The notes under the pieces: model-generated
The model's database searches: none
Told to the model about the DNA's origin: nothing
The model's input: the letters and a program-made list of their open reading frames with translations, nothing else
Part shown: positions 28,887-40,177 of the stretch, piece by piece
How the letters are laid out: every line of letters starts with the position of its first letter
Position numbering within the stretch: the stretch's first letter is position 1
Position numbers and translations under genes: made by a program
Source: Flavobacteriales bacterium
GTDB lineage: Bacteria > Bacteroidota > Bacteroidia > Flavobacteriales_F > PHOS-HE28
Direction: 5' to 3'
Assembly: GCA_020635715.1 (NCBI GenBank)
Contig: JACJZG010000011.1
Location: 1 to 64,000, forward strand
DNA: 64,000 bases

Positions 28887-30419
28887 TCATTCCTTGACGA
28901 AACGCAAGGTCGTTGGCAGTCCGTCCAATGTCGCGGAAAGCACGTGTACGCCAGGCGGAAGCCCCGTGATGTCCAGGCTGGAGCCCGCGAGCTGAACCGT
29001 TTCCGCCCGTCCCAGCGCATCCATTACCCGCACATGGCCCAGCTCCGTACCCGTTGGTATACGGATGACGATGTTCGTGGTAGCGGGAACGGGATGGACC
29101 GCGATACGGCCCACGGAAGACGTCGCTTCGAAACCCACGGTTGCACAATCGAGCACTCCGCCCAAGTAGGCCCTTCGCGCGTTGATGAATGACTTGAGGC
29201 CAAAGATGGTCCCACCACCCGGGCCGCCACCGGAAGTGATGTTGCTCTCCACGTTCGTGTTGAACTGGGCGGTGGTGTACATCTTGTTCGGATCGGCGGC
29301 CACATGCGGCGCGATGAGCGTCTTGATCGCGTCAATGTGCGGATCCAATTCAGCGTTGGAGAACGCCTCGAATACCGCGCAATATTGCTCGAGGTACTCA
29401 CCGTACAGGACCGGCTGGGCGAATATCCTCGACAGCAATGGTCGCGAAGCCGCTACGTAATTCGGTGCCAGGTTGGTGAGGGTACCAGTGCCCGGACCAC
29501 CGGAATAGGAGCCGAACGCCTCGTTAGCGTCCCACTTGATCCAGTTCCACCGGAAAGTGGTGGAGTCGTGGTAGATGTAGTAGTTCCGTGCTGAGTTGAT
29601 GTAGCTGTCGAGGTTGCTGAACAGGTTGTCAATGGCCAGGGAACGCAGCAGGGGCGCCCATTCCCATTGCGTTGGCAGTTGTGCGATGAGATCCGCGTCC
29701 GAGGCGGTGTTGAGCAGTTCAAGCAGAGTGATCAGGTCGCTCCAGTCGTTCTCGGTCTCGTTGGTCTTCAGCTCATAGCGGGCGGTTTAACCATTCTGGT
29801 CCGCGCCGTAATACGCGAGGTCCGCGGCACCACCGGTACCGGTGCCGAAGTTGTCACCCGCCTTGAAGAGGTTGCCATCATTGTCATCCACCCACCGATC
29901 CAGGAAGTTCTTGTCCACGGGTTCGACCAGAACGTAGAAACCCCAAAAGGTGCCGTTCATGCTCACGTTGGCATAGCTCACGCGCGGCGCAAGCACGCCC
30001 ATCTGCCGGCTGAGATCGAAGAAGATCTTCTCCCGCATGAAGGTCGGGTCCTTGAAGCAATTGTTGAAGTGGAGCTTGGTCATCCCGTGGTACTTCTGGC
30101 CGGGGATATTGTCGTTGAAATCGATCTTGAAGCTCTTCTTATTGCCGGGGTGTCCATAGCTGCTATTGCCTTTGAGGTCCACTGCCACGCTGGGGTAGAA
30201 ATGCGTACCGGTGTTATCGGTGATCGTCACGTCCCCTGTCAGGGTCTGGCCAAGGTCGTTGGCGTAGTAGGTGGTCAGAAGGGTCCAGAAGCCCGGATCG
30301 GCGAAGGTGAGGTCCACGGTCACGACCTGGTCGGTGTTGAAGAGGCTGTCGCTGGGGGCATTCTGTGCCAGGGCGGTGATGGCCAGGAGGAATGCGGTCG
30401 GAATGGTGAGGAACTTCAT
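28887..30419 (-). CDS. CotH-kinase family secreted protein with an internal TAA
   Basis: A CotH-type protein (about 510 codons, ATG at 30419, signal peptide ending ALAQN). The kinase-like core is clear: DLKGNSSYGHPGNKKSFKID, LHFNNCFKDPTFMREKI, FWGFYVLVEPVDKNFLDRW and, later, 'FRWNWIKWDANEAFGSY'. The reading frame is interrupted by a TAA at 29787-29789 directly after YYGADQNG; translation resumes in the same frame with TARYELKTNETENDW, which matches the expected continuation. So one substitution (for example in a CAA or AAA codon), not an indel, breaks the gene. The C-terminus is a T9SS type A tail (AVHPVPATTNIVIRIPTG ... TTLRFVKE). Could be a true pseudogene or a base error. Confidence 0.75.
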
Positions 30420-30500
30420 CGGCGGCGGAGTAAGGAAGCCAGGGCTTGTTCGATCGGACACCGGAAGCGGGCAATGGTTTGAAAAGGACGCTGTGATCCG

Positions 30501-31613
30501 ATGAAGGGATCCAAGCCCGAACTTCGCCCAATGGCCGATGACAAGCTGTTCAACGCCTTCCCCCCCTCCGCACGCGAGCAATGGGAGGCCGTGATCAAGA
30601 AGGAATTGAAGGACAAGGAACTGTCCACCCTGTTCGTGCAGGTGGAGGGCGCCCAGCTGCCTCCCTTCCACATGGCCGGGGAAGCTGGCCCCGGAGGAAG
30701 TCGTCGCCGCGGCGTGAAACGGGCTGGCAATACGTGGCGAAGTACCGGCAGCATCGATAGCGCTTCACCAGAGGCCAACAAGCTGGCCTTGGAAGCGCTG
30801 ATGGGCGGGGCCGACGCGCTGGAGTTATACGGAAAGCCGAGCAACTGGAACGGCCTGCTGAAGGACGTGTGGGTGGGAGCGATCGATATCGCCGTGGATG
30901 GTGATGCTGCGCTGCTAGACCAGCTCCTCGCACTGCACGAACAGCAGAACACGCCCGATGCGGAGGTGAGCCTCTGCCTCGGCCTGCCACACGATGCGGA
31001 CATCAGCGCGCTCAAGGACCGCCTCGCGAAACACCCGCGCATCCGGCTCTTCAGCGTGAGCGATGGCGCTGCGCGGAACACGCAGGAAGCCCTGCAACAA
31101 GGCCGGATGCTGCTTCAGCGAATGCTCGATCAGGGCTACACCATCGACGACGCCTCTGCCCGCCTGCAGTTCCGCCTGCATCTCGGCGACGACCTCTTCC
31201 TGGAAGTGGCCCGTCTGCGCGCCTTCCGCGAGGCCTGGGCGGCCGTGGTGGATGAGTTCAATCCGCAGCACGACTGCTCGCACAACACCTGGTTGCAAGC
31301 GGTGGTCTCCTACCCTGCTGAAACGAAGTCGGGGCACGAGAACCTCATCCGCGCCACGCTGCAGGCCGTCAGCGCGATCACCGGCGGCTGCGATGGATTG
31401 ACGATCCCTGCACCGCGCATTCCGGAAGGCGATGCGCTGGCCCGCCGCATTGTCCGAAACATCCACAACCTGTTGCACGATGAGAGCTTCCTGGGGCGCG
31501 TGGCCGATCCGATCGGGGGCTCCTACACTGTTGAACAACTCACGACAACTTATGTTCATGAGATGGCCTCGGCCTGGGACCGGGCCTCGGGCTTGACCGC
31601 CGACCAGTCCTGA
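30501..31613 (+). CDS. mutA: Methylmalonyl-CoA mutase small subunit, damaged
   Basis: The catalytically inactive partner subunit of B12-dependent methylmalonyl-CoA mutase, which links propionate metabolism and succinyl-CoA. The frame has 370 codons; ATG 30531 is an alternative start. Family blocks: EANKLALEALMGGADALELYG, HNTWLQAVVSYPAETKSGHENLIRAT (parts) and ADPIGGSYTVEQLT. Between residues 55 and 80 the protein does not fit the family, but neighbouring frames encode KLAPEEVVAAA and ETGWQYVAKY, which do; this implies three compensating indels at about 30683-30755. The C-terminus stops about 80 residues short of usual, and the stop TGA (31611-31613) is in the same frame as mutB. Confidence 0.85.
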   Translation: MKGSKPELRPMADDKLFNAFPPSAREQWEAVIKKELKDKELSTLFVQVEGAQLPPFHMAGEAGPGGSRRRGVKRAGNTWRSTGSIDSASPEANKLALEALMGGADALELYGKPSNWNGLLKDVWVGAIDIAVDGDAALLDQLLALHEQQNTPDAEVSLCLGLPHDADISALKDRLAKHPRIRLFSVSDGAARNTQEALQQGRMLLQRMLDQGYTIDDASARLQFRLHLGDDLFLEVARLRAFREAWAAVVDEFNPQHDCSHNTWLQAVVSYPAETKSGHENLIRATLQAVSAITGGCDGLTIPAPRIPEGDALARRIVRNIHNLLHDESFLGRVADPIGGSYTVEQLTTTYVHEMASAWDRASGLTADQS

Positions 31614-31640
31614 AGCCGTGGCCTGCAGCCAGGAGACGGC

Positions 31641-33781
<2,141 letters not shown>

Positions 33782-34124
33782 GAACATTCCTTCGACATTA
33801 CATGGCTACGATTGCGCGAATAAGCATGGGCAATGCCGCGCGAGGCATAGAGCCGAAGACACTGGCCGATCTGTAGGAAAAGAAGTTGTCGCCACGGATG
33901 AAGCAGGCAGCGACGATGCCGTTCGTGAGTGAGGCGATGAGGAGAAAGGTCGATCAGATTGAACGGTTAATGGGCTCCGCAGACGCTTGGTTCGCGGTGA
34001 TCCAGAGGGCTCCGAGACGAACCTGACCTGACCGGATCCGAACAGCAGATCGTTCGATACCTTACCAAAGTTGCGTTGGCCAGTTATGTGCACAGGCGAC
34101 CTTTGGGATACCATCGCGTCCCAA
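33782..34124. other. Intergenic region with decayed short frames
   Basis: Between mutB and the next secreted protein gene. Lower GC than its surroundings. From 33801 a frame reads MATIARISMGNAARGIEPKT then stops, and continues in frame as an unrecognised basic stretch to 34026. This may be a decayed gene, but I can name no family. No clear promoter or terminator is visible. Confidence 0.35.
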
Positions 34125-34907
34125 ATGAGAGCTTGGTTTGCCCTATTCGTTGCCATTGTATTGACCGTGCCATTGAACGCGCAGGTCGCAGATGCAGGTC
34201 CGGATCAATGGGTTTGCGGAGACTCCGCCTATTTGCAGGGCAACTATCCCGGCATTGGCTTCACGGGTTCTTGGAGCGTTTTCTCAGGGTCCGGAACGTT
34301 CGCACTGCCTTCTTATGGCGGTTCACAGGTCACGGGCCTAGCCTACGGAAACAATGAACTCGTGTGGTCAGTGACCGATGGTGTGACCACAACGACCGAC
34401 ACGGTGTTGATCGTTGCGTATGATCCCTCAGTTACACCGGTCTATACCATGGGTGATACCGCGATCACAGGCCCTCCGTTCAACATCATGCTCTTTGCGA
34501 GTCCATACACTTATCCACAGTTCTGCAACTGGTACTTGGTTGCGGGATCGGCCACCATCTGGCAACCGAATGCATACACTACCTATGCTTCAGACTTGGG
34601 TATCGGAGAGAATGTTTTCCAGTGGTACTGTGACAATGGGCCTTGCGGTGTGAGCATCCAACAACTTGCGATCTCCGTCAACTGGATAACCACCTCAGTG
34701 GTTGAAGTTCCTGTAGCAGCCCCTTTTCATTTCGATCCAGCTACAGGTATGCTCTTGGTTACATCGAGCTTGCCAATTCGAGATGTTCGTATCCGCGATG
34801 TCGGTGGCCGGGAAGTTACTGGCACGGCGCTAGTGGATGGCATGTATGTCGCCACCGCTAACGTTGGTGGAACCCTGTATTTGCAGCGTTTTATTGTCCG
34901 TCGCTGA
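34125..34907 (+). CDS. Secreted protein, possible T9SS cargo
   Basis: A 260-residue protein starting at the ATG at 34125 with a signal peptide (MRAWFALFVAIVLTVPLNAQ). The first ~85 residues form a PKD/Ig-like domain ('VADAGPDQWVCGDSAYLQGN', an opening common in Bacteroidota surface proteins). A second beta domain follows. The end ('IRDVRIRDVGGREVTG' to RFIVRR) resembles a shortened T9SS type A tail without the initial PNP motif. GC is lower than average for the window. Function unknown; it is followed by a block of dispersed repeats. Confidence 0.65.
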   Translation: MRAWFALFVAIVLTVPLNAQVADAGPDQWVCGDSAYLQGNYPGIGFTGSWSVFSGSGTFALPSYGGSQVTGLAYGNNELVWSVTDGVTTTTDTVLIVAYDPSVTPVYTMGDTAITGPPFNIMLFASPYTYPQFCNWYLVAGSATIWQPNAYTTYASDLGIGENVFQWYCDNGPCGVSIQQLAISVNWITTSVVEVPVAAPFHFDPATGMLLVTSSLPIRDVRIRDVGGREVTGTALVDGMYVATANVGGTLYLQRFIVRR

Positions 34908-34937
34908 CCTATCCAATTTCCACGGATCCTGCATTCC

Positions 34938-35029
34938 GCGTTAGGGACAGCAGCGGAAAGCCCACAGCGAGGAACGAGCGAGGACTTGGAGCGAATGGCC
35001 CGACGGCGAGTCCTCGAGCCGGAACGCCC
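34938..35029 (+). repeat. A element, copy A1
   Basis: A ~92-bp dispersed repeat beginning GCGTTAGGGACAGCAGCGG and ending GAGCCGGAACGCCC. It contains the half-motif AGCGGAAAGCCC near the start and a degenerate second one (AGCGAATGGCCCGAC) in the middle. Close to identical, in opposite orientation, with 53512-53603. Immediately followed by a B element at 35037. Confidence 0.8.
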
Positions 35030-35036
35030 AAAAGCC

Positions 35037-35139
35037 GATCAGACGATCGGGCGATCAGATGATCAGACAATTGGGTCACGTGCCCGACCCACCCCGGCAT
35101 TCGATCTTCTGATCGTCTCATTATCTGATCTTCTGATCC
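35037..35139. repeat. B element, GATCAGA-type hairpin
   Basis: Left arm (35037-35072) iterates GATCAGA/GATCGGG/GATCAGAT; right arm (35102-35139) carries TGATC/TCTGATC iterations that are its imperfect inverted complement. The loop is about 29 nt. It directly follows the A1 element, as B follows A at the three other A copies. The 375-bp gap 34908-35282 is filled mostly by A1 and this element. Confidence 0.75.
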
Positions 35140-35233
35140 ATCATAGATGCTCCAGCGCATCATTGTTTGCCAATTGTTCATAGTATGATGCTCGTGGGCA
35201 TCTTTGTGATGTAACGGACCGATGGAAAATGCG

Positions 35234-35241
35234 TATACTTG
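35234..35241 (+). promoter_or_regulatory. Candidate -7 promoter box for hipBA
   Basis: TATACTTG fits the Bacteroidota -7 consensus TAnnTTTG at 7 of 8 positions, 42 bp before the antitoxin ATG. A TTTG at 35203-35206 is too far (27 bp) to be a normal -33 element, so this is tentative. Confidence 0.3.
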
Positions 35242-35282
35242 TGGCGTGAACACATCGTTAGTACACTGAAGCACCATTTACG

Positions 35283-35648
35283 ATGGCTACAAGCAACATA
35301 AACTGGCAGGCCCTGAGCGACACCAAGGCTGTGGAGCAACTGGGCAAGGAGCTGCGGCGCATGCGGCTGGAGCGCAACCTGAGCCAGGCCGAGGTGGCCA
35401 CCCGCGCCGGTCTGGACCGCACCACCGTGGTGAAGCTGGAGGCCGGCAGGGCCGCCACCTTGCTCACCGTGGTGCAGGTGCTGCGCGCCATCGGGCGGCT
35501 GGAGGTGCTCGATGGCTTCCACCAGGAGCCGCAGCCCACGCCCTACATGCTGGTGGAGGCGCAGGAGAAGTACCTGAAGAAGCAACGCAAGCGCGCCAGC
35601 CGCAAGAAACCCGAGGTGGGGCCGCCCAAGCCGAAGAGCACATGGTAA
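35283..35648 (+). CDS. HipB-like XRE-family antitoxin
   Basis: A 121-residue DNA-binding protein. The helix-turn-helix spans about residues 20-75 (LGKELRRMRLERNLSQAEVA, then AGLDRTTVVKLEAGR), a standard XRE fold. The Lys-rich tail (KKQRKRASRKK) is low complexity. It precedes hipA with a 7-bp overlap, the usual antitoxin-first order, and would repress its own operon and bind the kinase toxin. Confidence 0.88.
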   Translation: MATSNINWQALSDTKAVEQLGKELRRMRLERNLSQAEVATRAGLDRTTVVKLEAGRAATLLTVVQVLRAIGRLEVLDGFHQEPQPTPYMLVEAQEKYLKKQRKRASRKKPEVGPPKPKSTW

Positions 35649-36952
35649 CCCATGCACGCGTGCTCCTCTGGGGCAAGACGGTGGGCCTGGTGGTGTGGGA
35701 CGACCAGCAACAACGCGCCACCTTCCAGTTCGACCGCGCCTTCACGCAGAGCGGGCTGGACGTGGCGCCGATCATGATGCCGCTGGCTCAGGCGCGCGGG
35801 GGCGACGAGGTGTTCAGCTTCGGCGATGTGCGCGACGAGACCTTCCGCGGGCTGCCGGGGCTGCTGGCCGACAGCCTGCCCGACCGCTTCGGCGAGCAGA
35901 TCCTGAACGCGTGGCTGGCCACCCAACAACGCACGCCCGGCAGCGCCAATCCCGTGGAACGCCTGTGCTACACCGGTCGACGCGGCATGGGTGCGCTGGA
36001 GTTCGAGCCGGCCCACAACGACTGGGAGGCGAGCAGCGAGGCCCTGCAGGTGGAGGAGCTGGTGCGCGTGGCCAACAACGTGCTGTACGAGCGCGCCGCG
36101 TTCCGGACGAACAACAAGAAAGGGCGGGAAGAGGCCTTGCAGGACATCCTGCAGGTGGGCACCTCGGCCGGCGGCGCGCGGGCCAAGGCGATCGTGGCCT
36201 TCAATGCGGAGACCGGCGAGGTACGCAGCGGCCAGATCGATGGCCTGCCGGGCTTCACCTATTGCCTGATCAAATTCGACGGGGTGACGAACGAGAAGCT
36301 CGGCGACCCCAAGGGCTATGGCCGAATCGAATACGCCTACCACCTGATGGCACGGGCTTGCGGGGTGGAGATGATGCCCTGTCGCCTGCTGGAGGAGCAC
36401 GGCCGCGCGCACTTCCTGACCCAACGCTTCGACCGGGTGCGCGATGCGGAAGGCACGGTGCACAAGCTGCACATGGCCACGCTCTGCGGCATCGCGCACA
36501 TGGACTACAACCAGCCGCTGGCGCACAGCTACGAGCAGGCCTTCCAGGTGATGCGCGTGCTGGGCCTGCCCTACCCGGCCGCCGTGGAGCTCTTCCGTCG
36601 CATGTGCTTCAACGTGGTGGCCCTGAACTGCGACGACCACACGAAGAACATCAGCTTCCTGATGGACCCGCAGGGCGACTGGCACCTGGCCCCGGCCTAC
36701 GACGTGACCTACGCCTACCACCCGGAAAGCCTGTGGCTCCGGCAGCACCAGATGAGCGTGAACGGCAAGCGCACGGACATCACCCGCGACGACCTGCTGG
36801 CCGTGGCGAAGGCCATGAACATCAAGAAGGCCGCGGCGATCATCGACGAGGTGGTGGCTGGCGTGCGGAAGTGGAAGACCTTTGCGAAGAAGGCGGCGAT
36901 GCCCGCGAAGCAGGTGGAGATGATCGGAAAGATGCACCTGACGAGGATCTGA
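35642..36952 (+). CDS. HipA-family Ser/Thr kinase toxin
   Basis: A 436-residue kinase of the type II HipBA module, known in E. coli to phosphorylate glutamyl-tRNA synthetase. N-terminal subdomain: FQFDRAFTQSG, LADSLPDRFGEQILNAWL. Kinase core: a Ser/Gly-rich loop (GTSAGGARAKA), the LIKFDG strand, 'HFLTQRFDRV', the catalytic Asp region NVVALNCDDHTKNISFLMD and the metal-binding AYDVT. All key residues appear intact, so the module is probably functional. The A1-B repeat block directly upstream suggests that this is an accessory region. Confidence 0.92.
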   Translation: MVTHARVLLWGKTVGLVVWDDQQQRATFQFDRAFTQSGLDVAPIMMPLAQARGGDEVFSFGDVRDETFRGLPGLLADSLPDRFGEQILNAWLATQQRTPGSANPVERLCYTGRRGMGALEFEPAHNDWEASSEALQVEELVRVANNVLYERAAFRTNNKKGREEALQDILQVGTSAGGARAKAIVAFNAETGEVRSGQIDGLPGFTYCLIKFDGVTNEKLGDPKGYGRIEYAYHLMARACGVEMMPCRLLEEHGRAHFLTQRFDRVRDAEGTVHKLHMATLCGIAHMDYNQPLAHSYEQAFQVMRVLGLPYPAAVELFRRMCFNVVALNCDDHTKNISFLMDPQGDWHLAPAYDVTYAYHPESLWLRQHQMSVNGKRTDITRDDLLAVAKAMNIKKAAAIIDEVVAGVRKWKTFAKKAAMPAKQVEMIGKMHLTRI

Positions 36953-38341
36953 ATTCGGCGAATACCAACGGTCCCAACTTCGTCCCAGATCGAGGAATAC
37001 TTTTGACGAAAACCGCCCCCATGCGACACCTGAGCATTCTATTGGCCCTTGTTGGCGGCACCACCATGGCCCAAACCCCGCACTACCTGAAGAACCAGGG
37101 CGGAACAGGCTTTGACGGAGGCCATGGCGTAGCCATCGGTCCGAACAACGAACATTTCTTCACCGGGGCGTTCACGGGTATGGCGGACATGGACCCGGAC
37201 GCCAGTGGTGGCAACCTGAGCAGCGCGGGTGGAAAGGACATCTACTTCGCCAAGTTCACGAGCGCCGGCGCGCTCATATGGGCCAAGTCCATCGGCGGGA
37301 CGAGCGATGATGAAGGCGTGGCGATGGTCCCTTCCGATGCGGGTGGGCTCTATGTGACCGGCACCTACACCTTTCAGGCCGACATGGACCCGGGACCGGG
37401 CACGACGAACGTGGGGGTGGCCGGGCTGAACCCCAACAGCGTCGGCACGTTCTTCGCGCGCTACACGGCCAATGGTGATCTGATATGGGCCAGGAGCCTC
37501 AGCGGTATCAATGCCAGCTGCTACGTAAAGGACATGGCGCGGGATGCCGCCGGGAACCTTTACCTGACGGGGTGGTACACGGGCCCGGTGGACTTCGACC
37601 CTTCGGGAAACAACTTGATCATCCCGTACATCGGCAATAACGCGGATGCCTTCGTGGCCAAGTACGACGGCAATGGCGATCTGCTGTGGGCCGGACAGAT
37701 CGGTGGTACGGCCTCCACCTGGAGTCAAACCATCGATGTGACCCCGGCAGGTGAGGTCGTGGTCGGAGGCTTCCACATGAGCGGCACCTGCGACCTGGAC
37801 CCCGGCACCGGCCTGGTGGAGCATACGAGCGGCACCGGGATACGCAGCGGGTGGGCCGTGAAGCTGGATACGGACGGACAGTACCTCTGGTCCGCTGATA
37901 TCGCAGGGGACGACTATTGCGCGATCGATGCGGTGCTGTTCGACGCGACCGGCGCTGTCCTGCTGGGTGGCTCGTTCGAAGGGACCTATGACCTGGACCC
38001 TGGCTCGGCCATGCAGGCCGTAACGAGCGCTGGCACTTCACGGGACGGGTTCCTGCTCAAGCTGGACGGGACCTCGGGATCGCTCGCACAGGCGGTGCCT
38101 TTCCAAGGTGCCGGTGATGACACGGTGGAATTGATGACCCTGGCCAACGATGGCACGATCTATTTCTCTGGAGCGTTCTGGGATGACACCGATATGGACC
38201 CAGGGCAAGGAGTCGTTCAACCGCTGGGATTCCTTCCGGTCTATTTCTGCCATTACGACACGGACCTCAACTACCTGAACCACTACGGTTGGTATGGTTT
38301 CGGCAACATTTTCCATCGGGATATGGCCATGGATGCCCTAG

Positions 38342-39232
38342 AGCGCATCTCAAAAATACCTGATGTGGATTAAGCCATGAACCATGGGCGTTTGACAACT
38401 GTAAAGCAGGGGGGCTTGATCCCCGACTTTGGCGCTCGGATCTTGGCAAGAAACCACCATGGATTGCCGCGACGAACAGTGGAACGCAGTGAAGGATCTG
38501 CTTGGAGTTATTGTCCAGAAGGAGGAGACAAGAGGGCGACCTCGCCAGGACATGCGTGCGGTGCTCAATGGCATCCTTTGGGTATGCCGGACAGGGGCAC
38601 CGTGGAAGGATCTTCCGGGGCGGTATCCGCCTTATCAAACGTGCCATCGGTATTTCCAGCACTGGTGCAAGGCCGGTGTTTGGGACAAAGCGCTGTATCG
38701 ATTGGCGTTGGACCTGCGCGATCGAGGGAAGATCGACATCACCGAATGCTTTCTGGATGGCACCTTCGCAAGTGCCAAAAAGGGGCGTGATATTGGACCG
38801 ACTAAGCGAGGTAAAGGCACCAAGATCATGGCCCTCACAGACGCTCATGGTCTTCCTATCGCCGTACGGACCTTCAGCGCAAGCCCCAATGAGGGTGATC
38901 TTGGCCGATCGTACGATCCGCAGCAGTGCCGTTAAGCCCAAGCGCGTGATCGCCGACAGAGCCTACGACAGTGACAAACTCCGCAGGACCTTGGCCAAGC
39001 GTGGTATCCGGCTCATCAGCCCACATCGGCGCAACCGCACCAAGGCCCCAACGCAGGACGGGCGAACCCTGCGCCGTTACTGTCGCCGCTGGAAGGTCGA
39101 ACGGCTTTTCTCTTGGCTGTTCAACTGGAGACGTACAGTCGTGCGTTATGAGTTCCATACCAAGAACTATCTGGGCTTCGTGCAACTCGCTTGCATCATG
39201 CTTTTAAACCGCCAACTTTTTTGAGATGCGCT
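38342..39232 (+). mobile_element. IS5-family insertion sequence, 891 bp
   Basis: Bounded by 15-bp perfect terminal inverted repeats (AGCGCATCTCAAAAA at the left, its complement at the right end) and by a CTAG duplication (38338-38341 and 39233-39236). CTAG fits the YTAR target rule of the IS5 group. It inserted in the plus direction into a T9SS gene. The transposase is inside; no passenger genes. Confidence 0.92.
38459..39224 (+). CDS. IS5-family DDE transposase in two frames
   Basis: The first frame starts at ATG 38459 and holds the DUF4096-type N-terminus (MRAVLNGILWVCRTGAPWKD, 'YPPYQTCHRYFQHW') and the first catalytic Asp (ECFLDGTFASAKKG). It ends at 38935 after SPNEGDL. The second frame continues from about 38895 with KPKRVIADRAYDSD (second Asp) and RWKVERLFSWLFNWRR (Glu and the Y/R-x-x-x-x-K-like region). 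A +1 shift near 38897-38910 joins them. Some IS5 groups use frameshifting, but I see no slippery run here, and single-base errors are common in this window. Combined length about 255 residues, normal for the family. Confidence 0.85.
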
Positions 39233-39696
39233 CTAGGGAGAATGGTCTCCACCGGTCGCTTCGATGGGACCTACGATTTCACCAACGGGGTCAATTCATT
39301 CGAGCTCACTTCCGCAGGGAACTTCGATGCCTTCATCATCAGCATGGGCGACATCAATGTTGGCGTCGCACCTCCGAACGCACCCGAAGATGCCAAGGCC
39401 TACCCGAACCCCTCCTCCGGTCGGTTCCAACTCGCCTTGCCCTATCCGGATACCGCCAACTTTTTTGAGATGCGCTCTAGGGAGAATGGTCTCCACCGGT
39501 CGCTTCGATGGGACCTACGATTTCACCAACGGGGTCAATTCATTCGAGCTCACTTCCGCAGGGAACTTCGATGCCTTCATCATCAGCATGGGCGACATCA
39601 ATGTTGGCGTCGCACCTCCGAACGCACCCGAAGATGCCAAGGCCTACCCGAACCCCTCCTCCGGTCGGTTCCAACTCGCCTTGCCCTATCCGGATA
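39209..39696 (+). repeat. Tandem duplication, 2 x 244 bp
   Basis: 39209-39452 and 39453-39696 are the same 244-bp sequence in direct tandem. Each copy starts with the last 24 bp of the IS (CCGCCAACTTTTTTGAGATG...), the CTAG duplication and then about 216 bp of the interrupted host gene. Because 244 is not a multiple of 3 it shifts the frame. It arose after the IS insertion, or is an assembly artefact at the IS edge. Confidence 0.9.
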
Positions 39697-39883
39697 TGAA
39701 CGTGAGCGTATCGGACGTTTGGGGCCGCGTGGTCCACACCTCGACCCATGTTGGGTCATCCGTTATCGACATATCCATCCACCCTCCGGGCACCTACCTG
39801 GTCCGCGCTTGGAACGACCGGTCCAACATGGCACAAAAGATCGTGTTGGAATAGACCGTTGCTCCTGACCGAAGGATAAACCG

Positions 39884-40138
39884 ATGGCTAAACACAAGCT
39901 CGACCTCCACGATATCTACAACAAGGGCTCGCAGATAGACGATGCCTTGCGCGAGGCCATGGAGTTCTGCATCGACCGTCGCATCGACATGCTCGAGATC
40001 ATCCCCGGCAAGGGCAGCGGTCAACTGAAGAAGAAGGTGATCCGCTACCTCCAACAACCCCGGGTGAAGAAGCTGTACCACCGCATCGACAAGGACAGCG
40101 ATAACTTTGGTCGTCTGTTCGTCCGGTTCAAGCACTGA
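39884..40138 (+). CDS. Smr domain protein
   Basis: An 84-residue stand-alone Smr (small MutS-related) domain. LDLHDIYNKGSQIDDALREA is the opening LDLH-type motif and IIPGKGSGQLKKKV is the GKG loop, conserved in Smr nucleases. Stand-alone Smr domains nick or bind structured nucleic acids; the role here is unknown. It begins 30 bp after the broken T9SS gene. Confidence 0.85.
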   Translation: MAKHKLDLHDIYNKGSQIDDALREAMEFCIDRRIDMLEIIPGKGSGQLKKKVIRYLQQPRVKKLYHRIDKDSDNFGRLFVRFKH

Positions 40139-40177
40139 GGTCCGTGGCCGCACCGTTCAGACGAGCACTGCTGAACC

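Larger units (their letters stand above)
37021..39854 (+). pseudogene. SBBP/T9SS type A protein gene interrupted by an IS5-family element
   Basis: The 5' part (37021-38341) encodes a signal peptide (MRHLSILLALVGGTTMAQ) and repeated propeller-like units with a calcium-loop-like 'DMDPDASGG/DMDPGPGT/DFDPSG' motif in each. The frame is broken at codon GCC-CTA by the IS. Removing the IS and one CTAG gives ...MAMDALGRMVSTGRFDGTYD... in frame, followed by a T9SS type A tail (AYPNPSSGRFQLALPYPDMN ... MAQKIVLE) ending at 39854. The 3' part is further damaged by a 244-bp tandem duplication (39209-39696) that shifts frame. Intact ancestor length is roughly 585 residues. No functional full-length product is expected in this assembly. 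Confidence 0.88.

Noticed and set aside
35695..37020. Long N-terminal extension of the propeller gene in an alternative frame of hipA
   Set aside because: It overlaps hipA in another frame and is Arg/Ala/Gly-rich; the real start is the signal peptide ATG at 37021.
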